Shown: positions 45,917-55,925, counted from the stretch's first letter. The stretch is 64,000 bases of DNA from Rosenbergiella gaditana (GCF_018494065.1 NZ_JABBFR010000002.1:1-64000), one strand, 5' to 3'. Program-made: numbers and translations. The notes: generated from the letters alone by a model not told the origin.

Positions 45917-47080
45917 ATGGTGAAGACAGTCTTACAGGTAGAAAAGGGGCAAAATTACATTGCCGTGAATGTCGAAGGCATACCATTAGGGCGTTATGCG
46001 CCACAGATACTTCACCTGTTATCGCAGTATGGTCTTGACGCTATTAAAGGATCGCTTGCTCAACCTATTTTTACGCATCATGGCTTAGCCTCACAGTGGC
46101 TTTCTCCCGTATCCTCACAGCCGATCACGCCTTGGCGGGAGGCAACGTTGCCGCAGCAAGTAAGCTGCTTAGCGACGTTGATTGAGATGGCAAAAGCAAT
46201 TGAATCCTTACGTCGTGAACTCTCACAACACGACAATCGTTCTTTAACTATTATCGACCAAGTTTTGAAGAACTTAACGGTCATTCCCTCTACTGATGCA
46301 ATTTTTTTAGTTAACCAGCAACCCTTGTTACTTTATTGGGGCTATTACAGTCAGGACCGTCATGCAGTCGATTTTTATCATCTTCACAACAGATTACAGC
46401 AGACGCTAGGCGAAGAATCCTCCCCCGCACAACCGGATACGACTGTACTGCCGCGGCTAGCTCATCATAAGACTTCGCGTATCTACTATACCGCTGCGGC
46501 ATTAGGAGCACTGTCTATCGCCGGCACGCTTTGCTTCAACGCTATGCAACCTACGAAAATAGTGCCGACGCCGCCAGCACAGGAATTTGTCGCCCCGGCG
46601 GATGAGGTCAAGCTCACCCTTAAGGCGTTAACCGCTGCAACCCAAGCATTACCGATCCATGCTGCAGAATATATTGCTCCTCCTCCTAGGGTAAAGCCAG
46701 TCGTGATGAAGAAAATCAGGGTGCCGATAATGATCCCCGAGCGGTCGCGTTACCAGGGAAATACCGATTTTCTTGATGGGACATGGCATGCCAATCTGAA
46801 GGTGAATACCAAGATTGCCATAATAACTTATCGGTTCAAACACGGACAGGCAAGCACCACCGTAAAGAACGGGCAACAGCACTGTGTCACAACCAGTCAA
46901 GCCGCTTTCACCGCTGCCGGGCAATTGTTCATTAATACCGCTAAAACGCATTGCAATGATAGCTCGAGGTTACCTGCCATCACCCTTGTCTGTGAGAAGA
47001 GCGCGCCAAATACCCAGTGTATCTGGAAACAAAATCCGTCAACCACTCTGCCTGTCGTACTATACAGTGAGGGAAAATAA
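45917..47080 (+). CDS. srfA: SrfA-like protein
   Basis: 387-aa protein whose N-terminal half (MVKTVLQVEKGQNYIAV, then WLSPVSSQPITPWREA, FLVNQQPLLLYWGYY) follows the pattern of Salmonella SrfA as recalled. A single membrane segment lies near residue 190 (YYTAAALGALSIAGTLCF), followed by a proline-rich linker and a C-terminal part with four cysteines. It ends one base into srfB. srfABC operons are SsrB-regulated in Salmonella and occur widely; their molecular role is not established. Confidence 0.7.
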   Translation: MVKTVLQVEKGQNYIAVNVEGIPLGRYAPQILHLLSQYGLDAIKGSLAQPIFTHHGLASQWLSPVSSQPITPWREATLPQQVSCLATLIEMAKAIESLRRELSQHDNRSLTIIDQVLKNLTVIPSTDAIFLVNQQPLLLYWGYYSQDRHAVDFYHLHNRLQQTLGEESSPAQPDTTVLPRLAHHKTSRIYYTAAALGALSIAGTLCFNAMQPTKIVPTPPAQEFVAPADEVKLTLKALTAATQALPIHAAEYIAPPPRVKPVVMKKIRVPIMIPERSRYQGNTDFLDGTWHANLKVNTKIAIITYRFKHGQASTTVKNGQQHCVTTSQAAFTAAGQLFINTAKTHCNDSSRLPAITLVCEKSAPNTQCIWKQNPSTTLPVVLYSEGK

Positions 47081-49878
47081 TGCCAATTTTAGGTCAACAA
47101 CCGCAAATACTCTTTATGGATTCAGGAGTCCAGTTTATCGATCGGCACTTTATCATTGATCCCACACACACCCAATCAGCATTTATTCGGGCAAGTGTTC
47201 AAGGCCCTCTCTGTGAAGTCACACCCGATGAAATGGGCCACTACACCTATTGTGTAAACGACAAAGCGGCCGTGGAATGGGTACGACCTGAATACTATTT
47301 TTCCTTATCTGAATCACTAGAGGTGTTACAACATCACTGGCTACCCATCCCTTATTTAACGATGAAAGGATACAATGATACCCTTCGCCCGACGAATTGG
47401 GCGCGAGCCTATCTGTCCCCGCACCCCCAACGCGATCAAGGTTGGAAAATTACCTTAGCCTTTGATACCGCGGTGAGTGACGATGACGACAGCTTACAGC
47501 CTGGTCGGTTTGAGGTGCAGCAGGGGCAATTATTTGAATTCCCTCAACATCCTAAAGTCTGGCAACACTTTTTTCAGCAAGCTTGGGTCAGTGCGTGGAT
47601 GGAGTCTATTTATTCTGCTACGACGCTAGAGGCTACGGTGCACTCCCCAGCATTTATGTGGCAAGCCCACTACATTAATCTGCTTAAAATTTTGATGCAT
47701 CAAGTTAAGCCTAACCCTATCTTATTACGGGAAGTATCGCTGCAGAGAGAGTCTATTGCGGTAGATGCGATCATCGACTTAGGGAACAGTAATAGTTGTG
47801 GCGTGTTGTATGAAGCTGAGGCGAATCGCGCGAATCCGCTCAGCATCTGTAGTGAACTACAGATCCGAGATCTCAGTTGCCCCACCAATGATCGCTACAC
47901 AATTTTTAGTAGCGAATTAAACTTCTCACCGGAGCCTTTTGGAGAACGGGGATTATCCTCGGCAAGTGGCAGAATGGATGCCTTCCAATGGCATTCGCTA
48001 GTACGTATAGGACCTGAGGCTCAACGCTTAAATGGTCAGTCACACAAGGATCTTCAGTATCAAGGGATCACCTGTCCCCGCCGTTATTTATGGGATGATC
48101 ACGCCTCTCCATTTACCTGGTTTAATGCCACGCAGACGCAACGAGCTCAGTATTCATCCATCGATCATCCCCTAAGTTTATTCATTAACGATCAGGGTAA
48201 CCTATTAAATGAGTTACCTGTCGCGGCACGGTTCCCTGTTTTTGTTCCCCAATTTTCACGGGCGACGCTTTTCACTTTTCTTATCACCGAACTCATTAAC
48301 CATATTGCTATACAAATCAATAGCATAGACTACCGCCAACGACAAAATAATACTGAGACCCCACGTTTTATTAGACGCGTTATTTTCACCTTACCGGTAA
48401 ATTTTACCGCTATAGAGCGAGAGCGTTTTTATTTGCTCGCCCAACGCGCCATTGAACTGATTAAAGCCATACAACCCAAATTTTTCCCAGTAAGCTTTAA
48501 TAATATCGAAATAAGCTTCCCTTGGGACGAGGCCTGTTGCGGACAAATTTTTTGGCTATGGCAGCAATTGCGTAACCAGTCAGTTTCAGCTCTACTTCAA
48601 CGCTATCATCGCTCTCCTCACACCCCGCCCTTACGTATTGCGTTAGTAGATGTCGGAGGAGGAACAACAGATTTAGCGATTACTGAGTATCCTTTATCAA
48701 CGCCTGATAACGCTCATTCGCATGCCCTTTCCCCTCAATTACTGCTAAGACAAGGCTTTACCTTAGCGGGTGACAGTTTGTTAGAAGATGTTATTACCCA
48801 TTTTTTACTTCCACAGCTTGCTGAGTGTTTTCGCCTGCAAGGAGTAGCCTCTGTTGAGTTGATCCTCGAACGGTTATTCAGTCGTGAAAAGAGTTATGAG
48901 GGTGATACGGTATGGCGTCAGTATGTGGTGAGGCACCTGTTGTTGCCTGTGGTGGAAGATATTCTCTGGCGTTATCGTCTAAAAGAAACGACCTACTTTT
49001 GCCGCGTCAGTCAGTTAATCGATAGGGATATTTTTACCTTTATCGAGTCCAGCTTAGCGGACAAAATTATTGGCCTCTCCGCTAAGAGTATCCGGGTGGA
49101 TTTGACGGAATTATGTTTTCAATTGTCGTTTAAGGATTTTGTTGAATTTTTACAGGGCGAAAGATGTCGGTTGAGTCAACTTCTGACATTAATAAGTGAC
49201 ACTGTCACTGAAAAGCAGTGTGATGTGGTCTTACTCAGTGGGCAAGTGATGGAATTGCCACTTTTTCAGCAGATATTTCGCCGTCCAGCTACTGACACTT
49301 GTCTATTAACCGCGTTAACGACGGACGCAAGTTTACCATTCTGTGCTTCCGGTAAATTAGCGAATGGTAAACATGCAACGAGTTTAGGTGGCTTACTGTA
49401 CACGTTAACGGCGGAACAATTAACCATGGAGCGATCCATTTTGCCCGGTAACATCAGCAATGTTCCGGTTGAACGCTGGTATGGGCCACTCGCGTTAGAT
49501 GGAAGATTAGAATATGCCTTGCTGGCTCCCCCCTATCAAACTACGCTGCGCACTAGCCTCACAATTACTCAGCCAACCTCTATCGGTTATCGTTGTAGAG
49601 AGAATTCCACGGTGATTGCTTCCCCACTTTTCGCGCTGATCCCTAATCGTCAGAAAATTGATAATTTGGCATTAGGTATCACGCTAGAGCTTGAGTGGCA
49701 TTTCGATCCACAGGGCGAGTTACTCGCCCTGCCTAACCTAATCGGCCTACAAGACAGCCGACAGCAGAGCATAGATCGACAGTGCGTGACCCTTGAGATG
49801 AATACCCTGTCACTGCGGGGTAATAGTCAAGAATATTACTGGCGTGATGACGGGCGCGTAATGGCCCCCCTTACCTAG
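47080..49878 (+). CDS. srfB: SrfB family protein (actin/Hsp70-like ATPase fold)
   Basis: 932-aa protein matching SrfB landmarks in order: LFMDSGVQFIDRHF at the N-terminus, IIDLGNSNSCGVLYE near 230, TCPRRYLWDD near 330, WDEACCGQIFWL near 485, and LVDVGGGTTDLAIT near 525. The DxGxxxx and DVGGGTTD motifs are phosphate-binding loops of the actin/Hsp70 ATPase fold. It is somewhat shorter than the Salmonella protein (about 990 aa). It is translationally linked to srfA. The usual third gene, srfC, does not follow; a barstar gene converges on its stop. Confidence 0.85.
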   Translation: MPILGQQPQILFMDSGVQFIDRHFIIDPTHTQSAFIRASVQGPLCEVTPDEMGHYTYCVNDKAAVEWVRPEYYFSLSESLEVLQHHWLPIPYLTMKGYNDTLRPTNWARAYLSPHPQRDQGWKITLAFDTAVSDDDDSLQPGRFEVQQGQLFEFPQHPKVWQHFFQQAWVSAWMESIYSATTLEATVHSPAFMWQAHYINLLKILMHQVKPNPILLREVSLQRESIAVDAIIDLGNSNSCGVLYEAEANRANPLSICSELQIRDLSCPTNDRYTIFSSELNFSPEPFGERGLSSASGRMDAFQWHSLVRIGPEAQRLNGQSHKDLQYQGITCPRRYLWDDHASPFTWFNATQTQRAQYSSIDHPLSLFINDQGNLLNELPVAARFPVFVPQFSRATLFTFLITELINHIAIQINSIDYRQRQNNTETPRFIRRVIFTLPVNFTAIERERFYLLAQRAIELIKAIQPKFFPVSFNNIEISFPWDEACCGQIFWLWQQLRNQSVSALLQRYHRSPHTPPLRIALVDVGGGTTDLAITEYPLSTPDNAHSHALSPQLLLRQGFTLAGDSLLEDVITHFLLPQLAECFRLQGVASVELILERLFSREKSYEGDTVWRQYVVRHLLLPVVEDILWRYRLKETTYFCRVSQLIDRDIFTFIESSLADKIIGLSAKSIRVDLTELCFQLSFKDFVEFLQGERCRLSQLLTLISDTVTEKQCDVVLLSGQVMELPLFQQIFRRPATDTCLLTALTTDASLPFCASGKLANGKHATSLGGLLYTLTAEQLTMERSILPGNISNVPVERWYGPLALDGRLEYALLAPPYQTTLRTSLTITQPTSIGYRCRENSTVIASPLFALIPNRQKIDNLALGITLELEWHFDPQGELLALPNLIGLQDSRQQSIDRQCVTLEMNTLSLRGNSQEYYWRDDGRVMAPLT

Positions 49879-50171
49879 CAATCTTCGGCTTTATCCTGTT
49901 CAAGAACTATATGGTATTGATCAGGAGCTTCTTCTCTTGCCTCATAGAAAAGGTCCACAATAGCGGCTAATGGTTGGTCAGCCGCTAATTGTTGCGGTTG
50001 CAAGTGATGAAAGTAACAGGTTAAAGGCAGAGGAAATTCACCAGTCAACCAATCCCACAACGCATCAAGCGAATCACCAAAAGCGTTGCTCGCTTGATAT
50101 TGCCGACGTAATTGATGATAAAAATCCGCACGAGAGTGTATGTGTTGGCAATCAAAATGAAGCATAAACAT
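49875..50171 (-). CDS. Barstar-family ribonuclease inhibitor
   Basis: 98-aa cytoplasmic protein. LHFDCQHIHSRADFYHQL at the N-terminus, the central DALWDWLTG and the C-terminal helix/strand match the barstar fold, including the Asp-rich interface helix. It directly follows a barnase-like gene on the same strand, so it should protect the cell from that RNase. Its 3' end overlaps the end of srfB by four bases. ATG 50165 (MLHFDC) is an alternative start. Confidence 0.85.
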   Translation of the reverse strand: MFMLHFDCQHIHSRADFYHQLRRQYQASNAFGDSLDALWDWLTGEFPLPLTCYFHHLQPQQLAADQPLAAIVDLFYEAREEAPDQYHIVLEQDKAEDC

Positions 50172-50636
50172 TTAAGGCACCTGTTGGAAGCTGCGATAAT
50201 GATCGGTGGTAAGGTAAATTAACCCATCCGATGAAAACAGTAATCGGTCACTGTTACGGCGTCCACAGCTGAAATTGACATCAGCCTCTTGCCAGTAACG
50301 CCCTGATTGCTCGGGAAGACGATGCTCTCGATTCGAGAAGCGATCCCCACCTATTACCCTACCCGGCATGACATCACATAAATTACCCTTGGAAGCAATC
50401 CATCCTTGATGGCGAGCTTCACCTTTACGAATGTAGTAATCAGGTAGCTGTTGATGGGAACGCAGATAACGCGCCACAGTAATGGGATTGGTTTTAGCTT
50501 CAATTGATGAAGACGCTTGCCCAGACGAGGATGTGGTTACGGTAGATGACGTTGATGGGCTATGCCACGCTTTCAGCGCAAAGCCAATAATTAGCATTAT
50601 GACAATGATCAACGGACGAAATTTTTTAAGCTGCAT
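50172..50636 (-). CDS. Barnase-type secreted ribonuclease
   Basis: 154 aa. An N-terminal hydrophobic segment (residues 8-23) and a Ser/Thr-rich linker precede a barnase domain. Glu117, Arg127, Arg131 and His146 have exactly the spacing of barnase Glu73, Arg83, Arg87 and His102 (WQEAD, GRRNSDR, TTDHYRSF). GWIASKGNL is also identical in type. The enzyme is predicted to be exported or membrane-tethered and active on RNA. Barstar is encoded immediately downstream with no gap. Confidence 0.88.
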   Translation of the reverse strand: MQLKKFRPLIIVIMLIIGFALKAWHSPSTSSTVTTSSSGQASSSIEAKTNPITVARYLRSHQQLPDYYIRKGEARHQGWIASKGNLCDVMPGRVIGGDRFSNREHRLPEQSGRYWQEADVNFSCGRRNSDRLLFSSDGLIYLTTDHYRSFQQVP

Positions 50637-50758
50637 AAAAGTTACACGTCAAATAAATCGTGGAGAAAGTCTAGCAGAGTGCCAGTGGGATTACGATGAG
50701 AGAAGTATGGCTGTTCAGCATAATGCACCGCCTTGTAATAAGGCGGAGTAAAATAAGT

Positions 50759-51100
50759 TTAATGCATGGTTTGGACAGGAGAAGCATTACGGCGCCAGGT
50801 ACCAGGGGCCATACCGTATTGGCGTTTAAAGCTGCGATTAAAGGATTGCTGAGAGTCAAATCCCATGGAAATCGCGACAGCCAATATTGGCTCATCTGAA
50901 TGTGTTAGACGACAAGCCGATTTTTCTAATTTTTTTGTTCTGATGTATTCACCAAGCGCGTGTCCAGTATGCTCTTTAAACATCCTTTGTAGATGCCATT
51001 TAGAGTAGCCAGCACGGTCGGCAACCATATCTAAGTTTAAGCGGTTCTCGATATGGGTATCAATCCAGTGAATTAAATCATCAAAGAAAGAACCATTCAT
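50759..51100 (-). CDS. AraC-family activator of the MarA/SoxS/Rob type
   Basis: 113-aa single-domain regulator with two helix-turn-helix motifs. GYSKWHLQRMFKEHTGHALG and FDSQQSFNRSFKRQYG are nearly the same as in MarA and Rob. The size fits RamA/SoxS. Such proteins activate drug-efflux and redox-defence genes. It lies downstream of an Rrf2 regulator on the same strand, with repeated TTGCA operators in between. Which member it is functionally cannot be decided from sequence. Confidence 0.82.
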   Translation of the reverse strand: MNGSFFDDLIHWIDTHIENRLNLDMVADRAGYSKWHLQRMFKEHTGHALGEYIRTKKLEKSACRLTHSDEPILAVAISMGFDSQQSFNRSFKRQYGMAPGTWRRNASPVQTMH

Positions 51101-51136
51101 CAGTGACTCCTAGCGAAATAAAGTGTATCTTTTTTA

Positions 51137-51189
51137 GTTGCATTAAATAATGCATCTTAATCCGATTAAATGCAACCTTTAAAGTTGCA
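51137..51189. promoter_or_regulatory. Cluster of TTGCA/TGCAA inverted repeats upstream of the MarA-like gene
   Basis: Two dyads lie 37-90 bp upstream of the MarA-like start: TTGCATTAAATAATGCAT (51138-51155) with the perfect core GCATTA-AA-TAATGC, and TGCAAC-N7-GTTGCA (51171-51189). The same pentamer appears four times within 53 bp. It is a candidate binding site for the Rrf2 protein encoded next door or for another repressor. Confidence 0.45.
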
Positions 51190-51214
51190 CTTTATTTTTG
51201 CTAGTGAAAGGAAG

Positions 51215-51664
51215 TCATTCTAAAAGCGGATTTAGTGCCTTCCCCTGCTTAAGGGCGATTAGTGCATCGGCGACGGTATGTTTGGCTAATACCTGTAAAG
51301 AAGCTTGTTCCGCCTCTTCTGCTATCTGTTTGAAATACCAGCACACATTAGCGCTTACAACACAACAAGGCTTTTTTACATCCGGGCGGGAATTGAGTAG
51401 TTTTTTCTCATGGCTTACTGCCATATAAATATCGCAGAGCGTAATCTTCTCTGCGGGACGAGCAAGGTGAATTGAGCCGGTACGGCCTAGTGTCGTAACA
51501 AAAATCCCTTCTCGTGTCAGGGGGACCATCAATTTACGGATTAGACTTGGATTGGCTTCAGCACCATTACCGAGAGTATTGCTGGTCGAACGTTTTCCTT
51601 GTTCTTCAGACATTGCGACACTGAGAACCATTTGTAGTGCAGTTGGAAAACGATAATCTAACAT
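51215..51664 (-). CDS. Rrf2 family transcriptional regulator
   Basis: 149 aa from the ATG at 51664, with AGAGG five bases upstream. Winged helix-turn-helix: TALQMVLSVAM, NPSLIRKLMVPLTREG. The C-terminal half has cysteines in KKPCCVVSANVCWYF, which could sense redox state or bind a cluster, but the spacing is not that of IscR. It resembles the YwnA subgroup. It is upstream of the MarA-like activator on the same strand and may control it. Confidence 0.78.
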   Translation of the reverse strand: MLDYRFPTALQMVLSVAMSEEQGKRSTSNTLGNGAEANPSLIRKLMVPLTREGIFVTTLGRTGSIHLARPAEKITLCDIYMAVSHEKKLLNSRPDVKKPCCVVSANVCWYFKQIAEEAEQASLQVLAKHTVADALIALKQGKALNPLLE

Positions 51665-51844
51665 CAAAGCCTCTTCACATCAGAAATAAGAACATTCGTA
51701 GAGAACCCCACTACTTTAACAAATATCGATCGATAGAAGAAGTTCAGCGGAGAATCACCGCACATTATACGTAGTCCGGTCGCCCTTTTCTATTATGACT
51801 TGTTTATTGCCAGAGTCACCGAAGCACAGTAGAATATTGCCACA

Positions 51845-51867
51845 CTATAGTATGTTGTAACTAAGGA
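51845..51867 (+). promoter_or_regulatory. Ter site (Tus-binding replication terminator)
   Basis: The 16-bp core AGTATGTTGTAACTAA (51849-51864) is identical to E. coli TerB. It sits just upstream of tus, overlapping the ribosome-binding region (AAGGA at 51863-51867), as in E. coli, where Tus represses its own gene. From the known polarity, forks travelling left to right here should be arrested. Confidence 0.95.
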
Positions 51868-51872
51868 CTACC

Positions 51873-52793
51873 ATGCGTTACTCACTGGTTGAAGAAATGC
51901 GCGAGACGCTTAATAGTATCGAAACCCAATTGGCCGCGTTTTGCCAGAGCATTGAGGCTGCACAGCTAATGGCGGCACGAGTTTTCGTCCTTCCTCCGAT
52001 TCTTAAAGGAGAAGAGCTTACGCCCACTCCTATCATCAGCGTCGAACAGCATGTCGGACGTCAAGCACGCCAACTTGCTTTGCAGCACTTTTCCCATCTC
52101 TATTTGCAACAACAAGCTGAACAGCAGAGTACGCGCAGCGCGACTCGACTCCCAGGCGTAATTTGTATAAAAGTCAGCGCTGAGGAAAAGCGAAAGTTGA
52201 TCGCATTGAGCACCACGATTAATCAAGCTAAGCAACTATTTCAACAACTTATAACTGTCGATACTGGCCTGCCTGCGGCGGCTCGATTCCCCTTCGTCCA
52301 TCAACACTTCCCCGGATTACTGACTTTAAATACCTACCGTACGCTTAATGTTTATCCGAGTGTCGACTCTGTCAATTTCGGCTGGGCAAATAAACATGTC
52401 ATTAAACGTCTAAATCAACACGATGTCATTGAGATGTTGGAGAAGAGTCTTAATGCCGGACGAGGGCGTGCGCCGTGGTCACGTGAAGAGTGGGCAGAAA
52501 AAGTGAATGAAGAATTGAGGTTGATCAAACAGCTTCCTAGCGACTGTCGTTTAAAAATCAAGCGACCGGTAAAGGTTCAACCTATCGCACGACTTTGGCA
52601 GAGTACTCAGCAGAAACAGACGCAAGTCGCCTGTCCGAATCCGCTGATTATTACTTGTTTAGAGGGGGAAACCTTACCCGAGTTGGGGAGTTTACCGAAC
52701 TATGATGAAGAGAATATTATTCACCGCCATAAGCCTGATGCCCATCCTGCGACGTTAATCATTCCGCGCTTATGGCTGTGGAAAGAAGACTAA
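51873..52793 (+). CDS. tus: DNA replication terminus site-binding protein Tus
   Basis: 306-aa monomeric Ter-binding protein. Conserved blocks include [37 protein letters not shown] and [15 protein letters not shown], which form the DNA-binding core in E. coli Tus. Length equals the E. coli protein within a few residues. A Ter site lies over its promoter region. Its stop overlaps the end of the convergent fumC. Confidence 0.95.
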   Translation: MRYSLVEEMRETLNSIETQLAAFCQSIEAAQLMAARVFVLPPILKGEELTPTPIISVEQHVGRQARQLALQHFSHLYLQQQAEQQSTRSATRLPGVICIKVSAEEKRKLIALSTTINQAKQLFQQLITVDTGLPAAARFPFVHQHFPGLLTLNTYRTLNVYPSVDSVNFGWANKHVIKRLNQHDVIEMLEKSLNAGRGRAPWSREEWAEKVNEELRLIKQLPSDCRLKIKRPVKVQPIARLWQSTQQKQTQVACPNPLIITCLEGETLPELGSLPNYDEENIIHRHKPDAHPATLIIPRLWLWKED

Positions 52794-54187
52794 TCCTGTT
52801 GCTGACCGGTCATGTGTTCGGGTCTTACCCATTGATCGAATTGTTGTTCGGTCAGATACCCCAATTCCAGCGCCGAAGCTTTCAGCGTTAAGCCTTCATG
52901 ATGCGCTTTTTTGGCGATTACCGCGGCTTTATCATAACCAATATAAGGATTGAGTGCCGTAACTACCATGAGCGAATTTTCAACCAATTGTTGGATACGC
53001 CTCCTATCTGGCTCAATACCTAATGCACAGTGTTCAGTGAAACTGTGCATACCGTCAGCCAATAATCGTAGACTTTGCAAAACATTATGGATAATCATTG
53101 GCCGGAACACATTTAGCTCGAAATTTCCCGAGGCTCCGCCCACTGTAATCGCGACATCATTACCCATCACTTGCGCACAAATCATTGTGAGGGCTTCACA
53201 TTGTGTTGGGTTAACCTTACCCGGCATAATCGAACTTCCCGGCTCATTCTCTGGAATGGTAATTTCACCAATGCCACTGCGCGGACCACTGGCCAGCCAT
53301 CTCACATCATTGGCAATTTTCATTAGTGATGCAGCCAGTCCTTTCAACGCGCCATGAAAATGAACTAAGGCATCGCAGGTTGCTAATGCCTCGAATTTAT
53401 TCGGTGCGGAGGTGAAAGATTCACCGGTGAAAGTAGCGATTTCCTGCGCTACCAAGTTAGCGTAGTCTGGATGGGTATTAAGGCCGGTTCCCACCGCTGT
53501 ACCGCCCAAGGCTAGCTCTGAAAGATGATCCATTGCGGCAATCAAATGGGATTTAGCAAAGGTTAACATACTCACCCAACCGGATATTTCCTGCCCTAAA
53601 GTGAGTGGCGTAGCATCTTGTAGATGTGTTCGACCTATTTTCACCACATCGCTAAAGCTCGCTGATTTTTGGCTCAGCGCTTGAGTTAAGGTCTCAAGCG
53701 CTGGGATTAACTGCTGGACGGTCGCAAGTTTTGCAGCAATATGCATGGCCGTCGGGAAGACATCGTTGGAACTTTGGCTTTTATTGACATCATCATTAGG
53801 ATGAACTTTCCGTTCCATCCCCCTCTTTCCCCCTAACAACTCGCTAGCACGGTTCGCCAACACTTCGTTCATGTTCATATTGGTTTGCGTCCCCGATCCC
53901 GTCTGCCAGATAGCTAACGGGAATTCACTCGGGTGTTTATTCGCTAACACTTCATCGGCCGTATCAATAATGGCTGACGCCTTTTGACTGTCCAATAAAC
54001 CAAGCTGATTGTTTACCGTGGCGGAAGCGCGTTTGGTTATGGCTAAAGCATAAATTAATGTTTGTGGCATTTTTTCAGTCGAAATTCGAAAATGTTCTAA
54101 TGATCGTTGGGTCTGTGCGCCCCATAACCGATGGCTGGGTACCGCTATCTTACCCATCGAATCTTGTTCATAACGAAATTCATTCAT
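52790..54187 (-). CDS. fumC: Class II fumarate hydratase
   Basis: 465 aa from the ATG at 54187 (GAGGAA upstream; an ATG at 54196 is less likely). The class II signature [16 protein letters not shown] is intact, along with [11 protein letters not shown] and [16 protein letters not shown]. It converts fumarate and malate in the TCA cycle and, unlike FumA/B, needs no Fe-S cluster. The tus-fumC convergent arrangement is the same as in E. coli. fumA and manA, which follow in E. coli, are absent here. Confidence 0.95.
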   Translation of the reverse strand: MNEFRYEQDSMGKIAVPSHRLWGAQTQRSLEHFRISTEKMPQTLIYALAITKRASATVNNQLGLLDSQKASAIIDTADEVLANKHPSEFPLAIWQTGSGTQTNMNMNEVLANRASELLGGKRGMERKVHPNDDVNKSQSSNDVFPTAMHIAAKLATVQQLIPALETLTQALSQKSASFSDVVKIGRTHLQDATPLTLGQEISGWVSMLTFAKSHLIAAMDHLSELALGGTAVGTGLNTHPDYANLVAQEIATFTGESFTSAPNKFEALATCDALVHFHGALKGLAASLMKIANDVRWLASGPRSGIGEITIPENEPGSSIMPGKVNPTQCEALTMICAQVMGNDVAITVGGASGNFELNVFRPMIIHNVLQSLRLLADGMHSFTEHCALGIEPDRRRIQQLVENSLMVVTALNPYIGYDKAAVIAKKAHHEGLTLKASALELGYLTEQQFDQWVRPEHMTGQQQD

Positions 54188-54434
54188 TTTCCTCATCCCC
54201 CTGCATTATAAATATCTCTTAATTCTATGCCTTAATTACAAATTTGCCGTTCGACGGCATTAATTGGGAAGTTGACAGATACCGTTCTCGAAATATTCGC
54301 CCTGTACCCTGCCGTTCCTTGACAGATTAAGGGATTAGAATGTAAAAGCATGTAAAACAATTGTGGGGCAGTGGAGAAAATCCTTCACAGTGACCGCTGG
54401 CTAGATATCAGGATCGATAAGGACCCAAATAATT

Positions 54435-55925
54435 ATGAAGAAGTCTAAAATTGCTATCGCTGTCGTTGTAGGGATTGGCGTTCTCTGGACCGGTGGCGCG
54501 TGGTTCACAGGTAAAAAAGCAGAACAGCATATCGATAAGGTCGTTGCGCAACTAAATGACCAATTAACTCAGCAATACCCTGAAGCAGGGTTAATTGTTA
54601 CCCGTCAAGGTTACGAGCGACATATTTTCAGCAGTACTACGCAACTTATCGTGAAAAGCCGCTTACCGGCTGATGATGACAACGCGTTATTAGCACCGAA
54701 CGACCAACTTGTTTTTAATGAGAAGATCAGTCACGGTCCTTTCCCTCTTGCTCAACTAAAACATTTGAACCTGATCCCGTCGCTTGCCTCAATACATAGC
54801 GAGTTAGCAAATACCCCTACTGTTAAGCCATTATTCGACTTCACCAAGGGCAAATTACCGTTCACTGCTGAGACACGGATTGGCTATGGTCATTCAACCT
54901 CTTCTGACATCCAAGTGCAGCCAATCCACTATAATGCGATGGACAGCAGCCTGAGCAGCGATACAGCCAATATTTCTCTTAAAACGTCGCCGGATAATAA
55001 AGCGATTGTCCTGAACATTGATGCGGGAAAAGTGTCACTCAATTTTAAAAATGACGCAGACGTTGATACTGAAATGACCATTAATGGTCTGTCTATCCAT
55101 TCGGATAGTCGACTGAGTAACGAAGGTCTGCGTGTAGGCACTCAACAGATTGATGTGCAGAATTTCCTTTATGCGTTAAATCATAAGCCTGCGGTCCAAT
55201 TAACGGGTATTAAAGGTAATTCAAATCTGGATAGTACTCAAAACCTAGTCAACGGTAGCCTTAACTACCAGATAGATAAGATCGACTGGCAGCAGCTGCC
55301 TCTCGGTTCTGCCACGCTAAAACTCTCTCTCCATAATTTTAGCGCGAGCGGCATGAAGACCTTTTATGATAACTACAATCAAGCCGTTGAAAAGAACATG
55401 GCGAATATCTCTCATGTCACCAATCAAGATGAACTACAGGCCATGCAAAACGAAGTTAATGCGGCTGTACTACAAAACATTCCCGTATTACTGGCTAATG
55501 CTCCGCAGTTCTCAGTCGATAGCTTAACCCTAAAAAATGATAAGGGTGAAAGCCAATTCTCAATGAAAGCTGACTTCAATGATCCTTCTAAGGCTCAGGT
55601 CACAAGTCAAGGCTTATCAGGTATCGTGGATAGCTATCTGAAACAACTGAATGCTTCATTATCGATTAACAAACCAATGGCGACACAACTCCTCTCTGTC
55701 ATTGCCCAGTCTGAAGGTGTGCCTGTCGAACAAGCCGGTCAATTTGCTGCGCAACAAGTTCAGTCACTCTCAGCGTTAGGTGAAATGTATCACTTGACTA
55801 CCAGTAAGGCAGATGAGCTTAATTCAGCATTGCATTACGCCTCAGGTCAAGTCAGCGTTAACCAAGATAAGATGACCCTTGAGCAGTTTATCGAGCAATA
55901 TCTGACCTCAAGCAGTAATGATTAA
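54435..55925 (+). CDS. ydgA: YdgA-like DUF945 protein
   Basis: 496-aa protein. An N-terminal membrane anchor or signal (KIAIAVVVGIGVLWTGGAW) is followed by a large periplasmic part rich in beta strands with the DUF945 features GKKAEQHID and NEKISHGPFPL. E. coli YdgA (about 500 aa) has the same architecture and lies near fumAC-manA. AAGGA precedes the ATG. Biochemical function is unknown. Confidence 0.87.
   Translation: MKKSKIAIAVVVGIGVLWTGGAWFTGKKAEQHIDKVVAQLNDQLTQQYPEAGLIVTRQGYERHIFSSTTQLIVKSRLPADDDNALLAPNDQLVFNEKISHGPFPLAQLKHLNLIPSLASIHSELANTPTVKPLFDFTKGKLPFTAETRIGYGHSTSSDIQVQPIHYNAMDSSLSSDTANISLKTSPDNKAIVLNIDAGKVSLNFKNDADVDTEMTINGLSIHSDSRLSNEGLRVGTQQIDVQNFLYALNHKPAVQLTGIKGNSNLDSTQNLVNGSLNYQIDKIDWQQLPLGSATLKLSLHNFSASGMKTFYDNYNQAVEKNMANISHVTNQDELQAMQNEVNAAVLQNIPVLLANAPQFSVDSLTLKNDKGESQFSMKADFNDPSKAQVTSQGLSGIVDSYLKQLNASLSINKPMATQLLSVIAQSEGVPVEQAGQFAAQQVQSLSALGEMYHLTTSKADELNSALHYASGQVSVNQDKMTLEQFIEQYLTSSSND

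Noticed and set aside
47325-47334. Ter-like 10-mer (reverse complement ATGTTGTAAC) inside srfB
   Set aside because: Only the 10-base core matches; the G at the critical sixth Ter position and the TAA flank are missing. It is coding sequence.
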